Assembly: GCF_900129035.1 (NCBI RefSeq) | Contig: NZ_FQTW01000001.1 | Span: forward strand, 496,001 to 560,000 | Reading direction: 5' to 3' | Origin: Psychroflexus salarius | Lineage (GTDB): Bacteria > Bacteroidota > Bacteroidia > Flavobacteriales > Flavobacteriaceae | Length of the DNA: 64,000 bases | Shown: one piece after another, positions 16,952 to 25,838 of the stretch | Position numbering within the stretch: position 1 is the stretch's first letter | Layout: every line of letters starts with the position of its first letter | Translations under genes and position numbers: made by a program | The notes under the pieces: model-generated | The model's database searches: none | The model's input: the letters and a program-made list of their open reading frames with translations, nothing else | What the model was told of the DNA's origin: nothing

Positions 16952-17983
16952 ATGAACGCAAAATTTAAACAAGCTATAATAAAATTCGCAATCGCATCCG
17001 CTGCCGTTTCGGTATTTATAAGATTAACCGATTTTATCGCGCAAGATTTTAATGTACAAGTATTACTAGATTTAAAAGCTTACACTATAAACTTTATGTA
17101 CGCATTTATTATTGGTCTAGTTAATATGCTAAGTTTTGCCATTATTTATAAAAAATACAATTGGTATCGAGATGTTAAAAAGATAATTTTAATTGGCGTA
17201 ATAGGCTCTGTAATTTGGTCTACAGCTGCATTTTTTTTAGCGCGATATGTCCATTTTGTCGTCATTGAAGGCCTTAGTCATAATCGATTTTTAGAAAGTC
17301 AGTTTGCTGCGACCTATATTTTTGCCATGTTGATTGCGTTTTTGGTAACTTTAATCTTTCATGCCATTTATTTTTATAAAGCTTTACAAGAATCTAAACT
17401 TCGTGAGCAAGCTTATGAAAATGCGCAAACTACTGCTCAGTATGACGCATTGAAAACTCAATTAGATCCGCATTTTTTATTCAATAGTTTAAATGTTTTA
17501 AGTGCATTGATTGATGAAAACCCAGAAAAAGCGCAAGAATTCACCACTCACCTTTCGCGAATTTACCGTTATGTGTTAGACCATAAAAGTAAAGAATTGG
17601 TAAGTTTAAATGAAGAGTTAGAATTTGCCAAACGCTACATGAAACTCATTGAAATGCGATTTGAAAACAGCGTAAAATTTGAAATTAATTCAACTGAAAA
17701 TGAAGGATATAAAATTATACCTTTATCACTTCAACTGTTAATTGAAAATGCCATTAAACACAATAAAATTTCAGAAGAAAATGCCTTGATCATTTGTATT
17801 GAAATAAATAATGAAACGCTTACAGTTTCAAATAATATCAATAAAAAACAACAGCATCAATCTAAAAGAAATGGAATTGGCCTCGAAAATATTAAACATC
17901 GCGTTTCTAAATTTACAGCTCGTCAAGTTGAAGTTATTGAAACAAAAACACAATTTTCAGTTGAAATTCCGCTAATAAAATAA
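16952..17983 (+). CDS. LytS-type sensor histidine kinase
   Basis: A 343-residue membrane kinase of the His_kinase (LytS/YehU) family. Four hydrophobic segments at about residues 8-27, 45-66, 78-99 and 120-143 form the sensor part. The phosphoacceptor motif is QLDPHFLFNSLN with H174. The N-box is ENAIKHN at about 266-272 and a glycine box GIGLENIKHRV at about 308-318. The family signals to LytTR regulators, and the next gene, four bases downstream, is one. The stimulus is unknown, but the neighbouring PspC-GIN cluster suggests an envelope signal. Confidence 0.92.
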   Translation: MNAKFKQAIIKFAIASAAVSVFIRLTDFIAQDFNVQVLLDLKAYTINFMYAFIIGLVNMLSFAIIYKKYNWYRDVKKIILIGVIGSVIWSTAAFFLARYVHFVVIEGLSHNRFLESQFAATYIFAMLIAFLVTLIFHAIYFYKALQESKLREQAYENAQTTAQYDALKTQLDPHFLFNSLNVLSALIDENPEKAQEFTTHLSRIYRYVLDHKSKELVSLNEELEFAKRYMKLIEMRFENSVKFEINSTENEGYKIIPLSLQLLIENAIKHNKISEENALIICIEINNETLTVSNNINKKQQHQSKRNGIGLENIKHRVSKFTARQVEVIETKTQFSVEIPLIK

Positions 17984-17987
17984 AGTT

Positions 17988-18740
17988 ATGATTTCTGCAA
18001 TTATTATTGAAGATGAAAAGCCAGCTGCACGACGCCTAAATAAACTGGTTTCACAGCTAGACATTAAGGTGTTAAAAACTTTACACTCAGTTTCTGAAGC
18101 CATAAATTGGTTTGAGGATAATAAGCAACCAGAATTATTGTTTTTAGATATTCAATTAAGTGACGGATTATCATTCGAGATTTTTGAACACATACAGCTT
18201 AAAAGTGCTATAATTTTTACAACGGCTTATGATGAATATGCTCTAAAAGCTTTTAAACTTAACAGTGTTGATTATTTACTAAAGCCCATAGACCAATCTG
18301 AGTTAGAGACTGCGGTTCAAAAATTTAAAATGCAAACCAAACCGCATACTTACGATCTTGAAATGATTAAAAACCTGTTTCTCGATAATATGAATCAACA
18401 AGATTATAAAGAACGTTTTACTGTAAAAGTTGGTGATCATATTAAATTGTTTCAAACCAGCAGTATTCAGTGTTTTTATAGTCATGAAAAAGCAACTTAC
18501 TTGGTTAACGAGCTTGGAAAAACTTATGTGATTGACCAAAGTCTAGATGAACTAAATACCCAGTTAAATCCTAAAAAATTTTTCAAAATCAGTCGAAAAT
18601 TTATTGTTAATATCAGTTTTATTAAAGAACTTGTATCATATTCTAATAGCAGACTAAGAGTGGTTTTAAAGGCAAAGCTTGATGAAATCCCTATTGTGAG
18701 CCGAGAAAAAGTAAAAGACTTCAAAAATTGGATTAACTAA
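17988..18740 (+). CDS. LytTR-family response regulator
   Basis: A 250-residue response regulator. The receiver domain (residues 1-120) has the acidic pair IIEDE at 7-10, phosphoacceptor D54 in LLFLDIQLSDG, and the conserved lysine in DYLLKPIDQ at about 95-103. The C-terminal LytTR DNA-binding domain covers about 142-248. It is coupled to the histidine kinase by a four-base gap. Such regulators bind pairs of short direct repeats; I could not identify such sites confidently in this window. Confidence 0.93.
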   Translation: MISAIIIEDEKPAARRLNKLVSQLDIKVLKTLHSVSEAINWFEDNKQPELLFLDIQLSDGLSFEIFEHIQLKSAIIFTTAYDEYALKAFKLNSVDYLLKPIDQSELETAVQKFKMQTKPHTYDLEMIKNLFLDNMNQQDYKERFTVKVGDHIKLFQTSSIQCFYSHEKATYLVNELGKTYVIDQSLDELNTQLNPKKFFKISRKFIVNISFIKELVSYSNSRLRVVLKAKLDEIPIVSREKVKDFKNWIN

Positions 18741-18776
18741 ACGTCTACAAATGTATAAATTAGGTTAATTGTCTTG

Positions 18777-18804
18777 TTGTTATACTTAGAAATAGCCTAT
18801 TTTG
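18777..18804 (+). promoter_or_regulatory. Imperfect promoter for the PDZ protease-like gene
   Basis: A TTG at 18777-18779 and TATTTTG at 18798-18804 are spaced by 18 bases. The -7 is one base short of TAnnTTTG. If real, transcription would begin near the GTG start at 18809. Confidence 0.3.
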
Positions 18805-18808
18805 TAAT

Positions 18809-20128
18809 GTGAATTATACCTATTCTAAATATTATTTTTGGTTTTTTTTGTTATTACTTACGCTCAAGACAAATGCGCAGTTTCAAATTTTAAATCAAAA
18901 ACGTTCTGTTAAGTTAAAGTTTGAAGTTTTTAATAATCTTATTATTATAAACGGGGAAATCAACAATCAGCCTAAGTCTTTTTTACTTGACACAGGCGTT
19001 AATAAAACCGTTATTTTTAATAGCCTTTCACCACAAATTGACACGACAAATATTAAGGAAATCAGGGTTATGAGTTTAGGTAATGAAAAATCAGTTAAGG
19101 CGTATTTAATAAATGCTACTGTAAACTTCAAAAGCTTTGTAAACCCCAAGGCAAATTTATATTACATCACTGATAAAGACTGGCAACTCAGCAATAAATT
19201 GGGCATCGACATCGACGGCATTATTGGCTACGATTTTTTTAAAAATCATATGGTGAAAATAGATTATACTAGAAAAATCATTAAACTCTACAACCCTAAA
19301 AAGTTTAGACGCCAACTCAGGCGTTACCATAAAACTTCATTTCAAATCAATGCAGGAAAGCCTTATTTAAAAGCTCAACTAACAACTGATCAAAATACAA
19401 ACAAAAACTTAGACTTGTTAATAGATTTAGGTGCAAGTGGCAGCTTTTGGCTTATTGAAACAGATTCAATTCAAAAACCTATCATTAATTATTTCGATAT
19501 TTTGGGCTATGGTTTAAATCAGCCCATTTTTGGCTATCGCTCTAAAGCAAACTCAGCAAAAATATTTGGCACTAAGTTTAAGAAACCATACTATGCTTTT
19601 GTTCCTAAATCTCAGATAAATCCAGCGAGCTTTAAAGATGGTTTAGTTGGCGCAGAGATTTTAAGACGTTTCAAACTTTTTATTAACTATCCTGAAAACA
19701 AACTATACACAAAACCCAATAAATTTATTAAAGATAACTTCAATTATGATAAAAGTGGGCTTATTTTAAATTATGCTGGAAAAACTTACACAACAGTTTA
19801 TCGGCAAAAACCTTACAGAAATACCCAAAACTTAAACAAAACACCTTATGATGATTTATCAAGTGAGAAAGACACAAGCTCATCATTTATAAGTGTAGAT
19901 AATATCATCATTATTGCTAACATTAGGCCAAATTCACCAGCTTCAAATACAGATTTAAAAATAGGAGATCGAATACTTAGCATCAATAATAAAGCTATTA
20001 GTAAGTATAATTCGCAAGAAATTAATCAATTATTTAGCCAAGATGGAAATCCTGAAATCAAGCTCAAAATTCAAAGAAAAAATAAGCGTTTAAAAGTAAA
20101 ATTTCGTTTAAAATCTATATTTGAGTAA
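18809..20128 (+). CDS. Retropepsin-like aspartyl protease with PDZ domain
   Basis: A 439-residue secreted protein with a signal peptide (FWFFLLLLTLKTNAQ). The only start that keeps the signal is GTG 18809. Two aspartyl protease-like half domains follow. The first has FLLDTGVNKTVIF with Asp61; the second has LLIDLGASGSFW with Asp206, where the usual T/S after Asp is Leu, so catalytic competence is uncertain. A PDZ domain (about residues 355-435) carries RPNSPASNTDLKIGDRILSINN, which binds peptide ends. Similar proteins are common in Bacteroidota with unproven function. It converges on the DUF1573 gene with a three-base gap. Confidence 0.82.
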   Translation: MNYTYSKYYFWFFLLLLTLKTNAQFQILNQKRSVKLKFEVFNNLIIINGEINNQPKSFLLDTGVNKTVIFNSLSPQIDTTNIKEIRVMSLGNEKSVKAYLINATVNFKSFVNPKANLYYITDKDWQLSNKLGIDIDGIIGYDFFKNHMVKIDYTRKIIKLYNPKKFRRQLRRYHKTSFQINAGKPYLKAQLTTDQNTNKNLDLLIDLGASGSFWLIETDSIQKPIINYFDILGYGLNQPIFGYRSKANSAKIFGTKFKKPYYAFVPKSQINPASFKDGLVGAEILRRFKLFINYPENKLYTKPNKFIKDNFNYDKSGLILNYAGKTYTTVYRQKPYRNTQNLNKTPYDDLSSEKDTSSSFISVDNIIIIANIRPNSPASNTDLKIGDRILSINNKAISKYNSQEINQLFSQDGNPEIKLKIQRKNKRLKVKFRLKSIFE

Positions 20129-20131
20129 AAA

Positions 20132-20509
20132 CTACTGCTTTGGTAAAACTTCACCAATTATTTTAAGGGTAATCATAGCGTTTACAGCGTCAGAATAAAC
20201 CGTAAGCGTTTTTCTGATTGGGCCAACTCTAGTTGAATCATATAACACAATAATTTCAGAAGTTTCACCAGGATTAATAGTACTTTTAGGTTCTTTTGGA
20301 ACTGTACAGCCACAAGTTGAAGAAACACGCTTAATATTTACAGGAAACTGACTGACATTTTTAAAATTAAAAACAGCCTTAGCTTCACTTTTGTAGGCAA
20401 TTTGTCCAAAATCAAAACTAGTGTTTTCAAATTTAAGCTCACCTTTATTTTGTGCTGAAATAAAATTGAAACCTACTAGTATAAAAAAAATAAATAATCG
20501 AATTGCCAT
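20132..20509 (-). CDS. DUF1573 secreted protein
   Basis: A 125-residue exported protein with an N-terminal signal (MAIRLFIFFILVGFNFISAQ). The mature part is one Ig-like DUF1573 domain with the family signature RVSSTCGCTVPKEPKSTINPGE. The CGC cysteines are typical. Related proteins are found in the periplasm of many Bacteroidota; the function is not known. Its end is three bases from the end of the upstream protease-like gene. Confidence 0.87.
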   Translation of the reverse strand: MAIRLFIFFILVGFNFISAQNKGELKFENTSFDFGQIAYKSEAKAVFNFKNVSQFPVNIKRVSSTCGCTVPKEPKSTINPGETSEIIVLYDSTRVGPIRKTLTVYSDAVNAMITLKIIGEVLPKQ

Positions 20510-20602
20510 AACTAATTTTTTATAAAAGTATAAAATAACTTGAAACCAACAAAAAAGTAAAATTATATAAACAGATATGTTTCTGAATAGACAGCGATTC
20601 TT

Positions 20603-20610
20603 TACTTTTG
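20603..20610 (+). promoter_or_regulatory. Putative -7 box for valS
   Basis: TACTTTTG matches TAnnTTTG and lies 30 bases before the valS ATG. No clear -33 TTG is seen. I see no T-box or other leader structure. Confidence 0.47.
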
Positions 20611-20639
20611 GCCTATTAATTCTATTTTAAAAATCAAGT

Positions 20640-23258
20640 ATGAGTACAGCATATAACCCCAAAGAAGCAGAAAAAAAATGGTATAACTATTGGCTAGAAA
20701 ACGGTTATTTTAAATCCGTACCAGATGAGCGGGAAGCTTACACCATCGTTATTCCACCGCCAAATGTAACAGGCATTTTGCACATGGGCCATATGCTAAA
20801 CAATACCATACAAGATGTACTTATTAGAAAAGCCCGACTAAATGGTTATAATGCTTGTTGGGTTCCTGGTACAGATCATGCCTCAATTGCTACAGAAGCT
20901 AAAGTTGTTGCTAAACTAAAAGCAGAAGGTAAGTCTAAATATGATTTATCAAGAGAAGAATTTTTAGACAAAGCTTGGGAATGGACGCACGAATACGGTG
21001 GTAAAATATTAACACAACTGCAAAGTTTAGGAGCGTCTTGCGATTGGGATCGTACAAAATTTACACTTGATGAAGATATGTACGAATCTGTTATTAAAAC
21101 ATTTATAGACTTACACAATAAAGGCTTAATTTATCGTGGATATAGGATGGTCAATTGGGATCCAGAAGCTAAAACAACACTTTCTGATGAAGAAGTCATT
21201 TACCAAGAAAAACAGGCCAAACTATATTATATCAATTACAAAATTGAAGGTTTAGACGAGCAAATTTGCATTGCCACTACTCGACCAGAAACTATTTTTG
21301 GTGATACCGCAATTTGCATTAACCCTAACGACGAACGTTTTACGCATTTAAAAGGTAAAAAAGCCATAGTTCCTATTATTGGCCGAAGTATACCTGTTAT
21401 TGAAGATGATTATGTTGATATTGAATTTGGTACAGGTTGCCTAAAAATTACACCTGCGCATGATGAAAATGATAAGATGATTGGTGACAAACATCACTTA
21501 GAAGTCATTGATATCTTTAATGATGATGCAACACTCAATAAACACGGTTTACATTATGAAGGTCAAGATCGCTTTAAAGTTAGAACTGCATTTACAAATG
21601 AATTAAAAGAAGCTGGACACCTTCAAAAAGTTGAAGCTTACACAAATAAAGTTGGACTTTCAGAACGTACAAAAGCTGTAATTGAACCAAAGCTCTCAGA
21701 TCAGTGGTTTTTAAAAATGAAAGATTTGGCAAAACCTGCACTTGATGCTGTTTTAAAATCTAGAGACATCAAGTTATTTCCTAGTAAATTTGAAAACACC
21801 TATAAACATTGGCTTGAAAACGTTAGAGACTGGAATATCTCTCGCCAATTATGGTGGGGACATCAAATCCCAGCCTTTTACTACAATGATAAGAAAGACT
21901 ATGTTGTAGCAAAAACAAAAGCTGAAGCCTTAAAACTAGCAAAACAAAAGTCAGGTCTTGACTTAACCGAAAAAGATTTGGTACAAGATGAAGATGTTTT
22001 AGACACATGGTTTTCATCATGGTTATGGCCTATTTCAGTCTTTAACGGTATTAATGAGCCAAATAATAAAGAATTCAATTACTACTACCCAACCAAAGAC
22101 TTGGTTACGGGTCCAGATATTTTGTTTTTCTGGGTCGCTAGAATGATTATGGCTGGCTATGAATACACCGACAAAAAACCTTTTGAAAATATTTATCTAA
22201 CTGGTTTAGTGCGTGATAAAAAAGGCCAAAAGATGTCTAAATCTTTAGGAAACTCTCCTGATGCTTTAAAACTTATTGACCAATACAGCGCCGATGGTGT
22301 GCGTGTAGGCTTATTATTAAGTAGCGCTGCAGGTAACGATTTATTATTTGATGAAGCACTTTGCCAACAAGGAAAAGGATTTGGGAATAAAATTTATAAT
22401 GCCTTTAAACTCATCAATTCCTGGGAAATAAATTCAGACATCCAGCAACCTGAACACTCTAAACTTGCATTGAATTGGTACACTTCAAAATTTGCTGAGA
22501 GCCTTCAACTTATAGAAGATCACTTTAGTAAATATAGAATTTCTGATGCTTTAATGGCAAGTTATAAATTAGTATGGGATGATTTCTGTTCATGGCTATT
22601 AGAAATTATTAAACCAGCCTATCAGCAACCTATCGATGCTAAAACCTATCATCGAATTATTGAACTATTTGAAAATAATTTAAAAATTCTTCACCCATTT
22701 ATGCCATTTATTACAGAAGAATTGTGGCATCAAATAAAGAAAAGAAACAAAAACGAAGCATTGATTGTTAGCGACTGGCCTTCAGCTGAAACTATAGACC
22801 AAGACCTTTTAAAAGGCTTTTCATTTTCATCTGAAGTAATTTCGAATATTCGGAACATTCGTAAACAAAAGAATATTGCATTTAAAAATCCTATCAACTT
22901 ATCAGTAATCAATTCTGAACAAACTGATCAACGCTTTGATAGCATCATCAGTAAAATGGGAAATATTGAACAACTAACTTATGTTGACTCGAAAATTGAG
23001 AATACCATCAGTTTTAGAGTAAAAACAAACGAATATTTTATTCCTATACAAGGTGCAATTGATGTTGAAGCTGAACGAAAAAAATTAAGCGAAGAACTCA
23101 ACTACTTAGAAGGCTTTTTAAAATCAGTTGATAAAAAATTATCAAATAAACGCTTTGTAGATAATGCCCCTGAAAAAGTTGTCGCTATTGAACAACAAAA
23201 AAAGGCTGATGCTGAAGCTAAAATTGAAACAGTAAAAAAGAGCTTAGAAAGCTTATAA
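20640..23258 (+). CDS. valS: Valyl-tRNA synthetase
   Basis: ValS charges tRNA-Val with valine using ATP and edits mischarged threonine. The class I signatures are HMGH at residues 48-51 and [11 protein letters not shown] in the second half of the catalytic domain. The editing domain motif [13 protein letters not shown] is present, as is [10 protein letters not shown] near residue 78. A C-terminal coiled-coil arm (about 805-872, rich in Lys and Glu, ending KKSLESL) is typical of ValS. At 872 residues it is normal. A terminator follows. Confidence 0.97.
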   Translation: MSTAYNPKEAEKKWYNYWLENGYFKSVPDEREAYTIVIPPPNVTGILHMGHMLNNTIQDVLIRKARLNGYNACWVPGTDHASIATEAKVVAKLKAEGKSKYDLSREEFLDKAWEWTHEYGGKILTQLQSLGASCDWDRTKFTLDEDMYESVIKTFIDLHNKGLIYRGYRMVNWDPEAKTTLSDEEVIYQEKQAKLYYINYKIEGLDEQICIATTRPETIFGDTAICINPNDERFTHLKGKKAIVPIIGRSIPVIEDDYVDIEFGTGCLKITPAHDENDKMIGDKHHLEVIDIFNDDATLNKHGLHYEGQDRFKVRTAFTNELKEAGHLQKVEAYTNKVGLSERTKAVIEPKLSDQWFLKMKDLAKPALDAVLKSRDIKLFPSKFENTYKHWLENVRDWNISRQLWWGHQIPAFYYNDKKDYVVAKTKAEALKLAKQKSGLDLTEKDLVQDEDVLDTWFSSWLWPISVFNGINEPNNKEFNYYYPTKDLVTGPDILFFWVARMIMAGYEYTDKKPFENIYLTGLVRDKKGQKMSKSLGNSPDALKLIDQYSADGVRVGLLLSSAAGNDLLFDEALCQQGKGFGNKIYNAFKLINSWEINSDIQQPEHSKLALNWYTSKFAESLQLIEDHFSKYRISDALMASYKLVWDDFCSWLLEIIKPAYQQPIDAKTYHRIIELFENNLKILHPFMPFITEELWHQIKKRNKNEALIVSDWPSAETIDQDLLKGFSFSSEVISNIRNIRKQKNIAFKNPINLSVINSEQTDQRFDSIISKMGNIEQLTYVDSKIENTISFRVKTNEYFIPIQGAIDVEAERKKLSEELNYLEGFLKSVDKKLSNKRFVDNAPEKVVAIEQQKKADAEAKIETVKKSLESL

Positions 23259-23265
23259 AAAATAC

Positions 23266-23295
23266 GCCAAGAATTAAATTTCTTGGCTTTTATAG
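23266..23295 (+). terminator. Terminator of valS
   Basis: An eight-base perfect stem, GCCAAGAA with TTCTTGGC, followed by TTTTAT, starts seven bases after the valS stop. Confidence 0.7.
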
Positions 23296-23367
23296 TTTTA
23301 ATACCAAATCTCCCATAAATAAGATAAATAAATAGTTGCTAATTATATTAAGTAAATCTAGTTAGCC

Positions 23368-23679
23368 TTAAAAGTCAATATATTTATAAGCTAACAAAAT
23401 ATATTTTCTTTTAGCCTCTTCTTTTGTGACGCTCTCAGCTTGAAACAAAGCATTTGCTTTAAAAGCATTTACAAGTTCTTCACCACTTTTTCCATTAACA
23501 GGAACACTGGTTATTCGCATAGAATCTGCATCACTTGTTGCTTTTTTATAATAAGCATAAAAATACAATAAAGTATCTTGTTTGAATTTGAAGTCTGTTT
23601 GACTAACAGCCTCATAAGCCTTTAAAAAAAGCTCATGTAAATCTTCAGAATTTAGTTGATTAATGGTTTGGTTAGTCAT
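23368..23679 (-). CDS. Acyl-CoA-binding protein
   Basis: A 103-residue protein of the ACBP family, which binds long-chain acyl-CoA in the cytoplasm. Recognisable features are LHELFLKAYEAVSQT, the TLLYFYAYYKKAT helix and the KEEAKRKYI helix, which holds ligand-binding Lys and Tyr. The NAFKANALFQ segment replaces the eukaryotic DAWN-like region. ACBPs are near-universal in eukaryotes but patchy in bacteria. Here the gene overlaps psd by eight bases and ends the lipid operon, so a role in delivering acyl-CoA to membrane lipid metabolism is plausible but inferred. Confidence 0.85.
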   Translation of the reverse strand: MTNQTINQLNSEDLHELFLKAYEAVSQTDFKFKQDTLLYFYAYYKKATSDADSMRITSVPVNGKSGEELVNAFKANALFQAESVTKEEAKRKYILLAYKYIDF

Positions 23680-24334
23680 TATTATGGCTTTTTGCTAATA
23701 TCGAAACAGCACCTTTAACAAGGTCGCCAATTTCAACATTAATTTCTGCATCCAAAGGTATATAAACATCTACACGTGAGCCAAATTTAATAAAACCGCT
23801 GTCGCTTCCTTGCTCAATTTTTGTGTTAGGTGTAGCATAGTTTACAATACGCCTTGCCAATGCTCCGGCAATTTGGCGGTATAATACTTCACCAAAATTT
23901 TCAGTTTTAATTACAACTGTTGTGCGCTCGTTTAGTTCACTTGATTTTGGATGCCAAGCTACTAAATATTTACCTTTATGATATTTACTGTAAACTACTT
24001 CACCTCCAATCGGGTATCGCGTAACATGAACATTTATGGGCGACATAAACACCGAAATTAAACGCATTGATTTCTGAGCATATTCAGTTTCTAAAACTTC
24101 TTCTATCGCTACAACTTTTCCATCTACTGGTGATAAAATTTGGTGATTATTTTGCTTAGCTACCCGAGTTGGATTTCTAAAAAACTGCGCGATAAGAAAA
24201 AAAATAATTAAAGTAACAGACAAAACGATATAATGAATTATAAGGTTTTGAAAAATTAAACTTGCTGCTAAATTTAAAGCAATGCAAATAAACAGTGTGA
24301 AAATTAATATTTTATGACCTTCCTTATGAAACAT
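23672..24334 (-). CDS. psd: Phosphatidylserine decarboxylase family protein
   Basis: This membrane enzyme makes phosphatidylethanolamine from phosphatidylserine. The 220-residue protein is of the short family type. Two hydrophobic segments, at about residues 10-26 and 31-52, anchor it. Conserved motifs are SPVDGKVV at 68-75, FMSPINVHVTRYP at 96-108 and FGSRVDVYIP at 184-193. Cleavage at G185-S186 would generate the pyruvoyl cofactor. It overlaps cdsA by 11 bases and acyl-CoA-binding protein by eight. Its substrate would come from the CDP-diacylglycerol made by CdsA. Confidence 0.93.
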   Translation of the reverse strand: MFHKEGHKILIFTLFICIALNLAASLIFQNLIIHYIVLSVTLIIFFLIAQFFRNPTRVAKQNNHQILSPVDGKVVAIEEVLETEYAQKSMRLISVFMSPINVHVTRYPIGGEVVYSKYHKGKYLVAWHPKSSELNERTTVVIKTENFGEVLYRQIAGALARRIVNYATPNTKIEQGSDSGFIKFGSRVDVYIPLDAEINVEIGDLVKGAVSILAKSHNND

Positions 24335-25127
24335 AGTCTACAATAATTAAAAATAGATAGACAAATGTACTAGAAAAAAGCATACTATCCATTCTATCGA
24401 AAATTCCGCCGTGGCCAGGCATGATTTTACCACTGTCTTTAACAGATGCACGCCGTTTAAATTTTGACTGTACAAGATCTCCTAAAGTGCCAAAAATACT
24501 GATTATGAATGCTATAAAAAGCCAACTTAATAAGCTTAATTCAGATACATATTTATGAATAAAAATTGATGCAATGAGAGAAAAAACTAAACCGCCAATA
24601 AAACCTTCTATTGTTTTCTTAGGTGAAATTCGTTCAAAAAGTTTATGCTTACCGATGCTCTTGCCTACTAAATATGCAAATGAATCATTACACCAAATTA
24701 AAATGAACATTCCAATTAATATTTCAGGGATATATTGTCCATCAAAAACAGGAATTAATGTTAAAAAAACAAATGAAGGCACAAGATAAAATAAAGTAAT
24801 TAAATGTTTTTTACTCGTAAAAAGTGTAATTGTTTTTGTTGTATATAAATCTTTTAGAAGATAAAATTTAATAGTCAGAGTCATAGCCATTAATGCTAAA
24901 ACTATAGCAAAATTAAAGCTGGTAAAATTAAATATTAACAATAATGAAATTAATACAAAATAAGATAGATAATTTTTGAATTGAAGTAATTCTTGTAATT
25001 CCTTCAAACAAATTAAGCCCATAATGCTAAAAAAGGCAATCAAAGCATAATGACTTAAAAAGGCTGTAGATACTATTATTGAAATATATAGGATTCCTGT
25101 TATGGAACGCTTAATAAGCTCATTCAT
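24324..25127 (-). CDS. cdsA: Phosphatidate cytidylyltransferase
   Basis: CdsA makes CDP-diacylglycerol from phosphatidic acid and CTP, the branch point of phospholipid synthesis. The 267-residue protein has seven or eight hydrophobic helices and the C-terminal family signature, GDLVQSKFKRRASVKDSG then PGHGGIFDRMDSML, near residues 216-249. It ends in VYLFLIIVDYVS. It overlaps psd, and the two steps are consecutive apart from phosphatidylserine synthase, which is not in this window. It lies four bases after the LUD gene. Confidence 0.94.
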   Translation of the reverse strand: MNELIKRSITGILYISIIVSTAFLSHYALIAFFSIMGLICLKELQELLQFKNYLSYFVLISLLLIFNFTSFNFAIVLALMAMTLTIKFYLLKDLYTTKTITLFTSKKHLITLFYLVPSFVFLTLIPVFDGQYIPEILIGMFILIWCNDSFAYLVGKSIGKHKLFERISPKKTIEGFIGGLVFSLIASIFIHKYVSELSLLSWLFIAFIISIFGTLGDLVQSKFKRRASVKDSGKIMPGHGGIFDRMDSMLFSSTFVYLFLIIVDYVS

Positions 25128-25130
25128 GTA

Positions 25131-25733
25131 TTATAAATCTTCAAGCAGCAACAAATATAGGTTTTTTGTTGTACTTCCATAGCTTAAAAAGTCAGACTTA
25201 TCATTATCATCTTTCTCAAAAGTCTTTAAAGTCGTAATATTACTCGGTATGCTGTTTTTATATTTTGATTTTAACCTAGTTAAACCTTCTCCAATAGTTT
25301 CAATAAGTTGGCTTGTTGTTGCTGTTACTATAAAGTGATAAGGCAAATCTTCAAGCTTTTTATCTCCGATTTGTTTAGAACTTATTAAAATTGCACCTGT
25401 ATTACCAATTAAATATTCACAATTTGAAATAAAAAATTCTGATGTATTATCTTTTGTAAATTCAATATCATGAGCTTCAAAGCGCTTAGCTGTTTGGTTT
25501 GAGTAATAATAGCATGGTTTATTTATCCAATTGTTTTCAGATAAAATGTTATGAAAAGTATCTTGTAACTCTTCTTCATTTTCACAATATAAAAATTTCC
25601 CACCGTTTTTTTTAAAGTTATTTAAGAACATATCATCTATCGGAAGCTTAGATTCAGGCATGAATTTGCTAACTTCTTTTTCAGATTCCTGATCTGGTTC
25701 TTTAAACTTAAAAAGCTTTTTAAAGATGTTCAT
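25131..25733 (-). CDS. LUD-domain protein
   Basis: A 200-residue protein of the LUD (LutB/LutC-like) domain family. It has an N-terminal basic part (MNIFKKLFKFKEPDQE) and a domain with SNCEYLIGNTGAILIS, VTATTSQLIETIGEGL and GSTTKNLYLLLLEDL at the end. LUD proteins are associated with lactate use, but isolated copies beside ftsH are common in Bacteroidota and have no proven function. No iron-sulfur cysteine cluster is present. It lies between ftsH and cdsA and probably shares the cdsA transcript. Confidence 0.83.
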   Translation of the reverse strand: MNIFKKLFKFKEPDQESEKEVSKFMPESKLPIDDMFLNNFKKNGGKFLYCENEEELQDTFHNILSENNWINKPCYYYSNQTAKRFEAHDIEFTKDNTSEFFISNCEYLIGNTGAILISSKQIGDKKLEDLPYHFIVTATTSQLIETIGEGLTRLKSKYKNSIPSNITTLKTFEKDDNDKSDFLSYGSTTKNLYLLLLEDL

Positions 25734-25767
25734 ATAATCATTGTGTAATGGGGTATTTGAATTATTT

Positions 25768-25775
25768 CAAATATA
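25768..25775 (-). promoter_or_regulatory. Putative -7 box for the LUD-cdsA-psd-acyl-CoA-binding protein unit
   Basis: TATATTTG on the minus strand matches TAnnTTTG, 34 bases before the LUD start. It follows directly after the ftsH terminator hairpin, as expected for a new transcript. No clear -33 TTG. Confidence 0.45.
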
Positions 25776-25816
25776 AAAAATTCTTGACACTAAATTAACA
25801 GCATCAAGAATTTTTA
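25775..25816 (-). terminator. Terminator of ftsH
   Basis: AAAAATTCTTGA and TCAAGAATTTTT form a long perfect stem with T residues on the minus strand side. It lies 23 bases after the ftsH stop, separating ftsH from the LUD-cdsA-psd unit. Confidence 0.72.
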
Positions 25817-25838
25817 AGTAGATTTATAAATATTTAAG

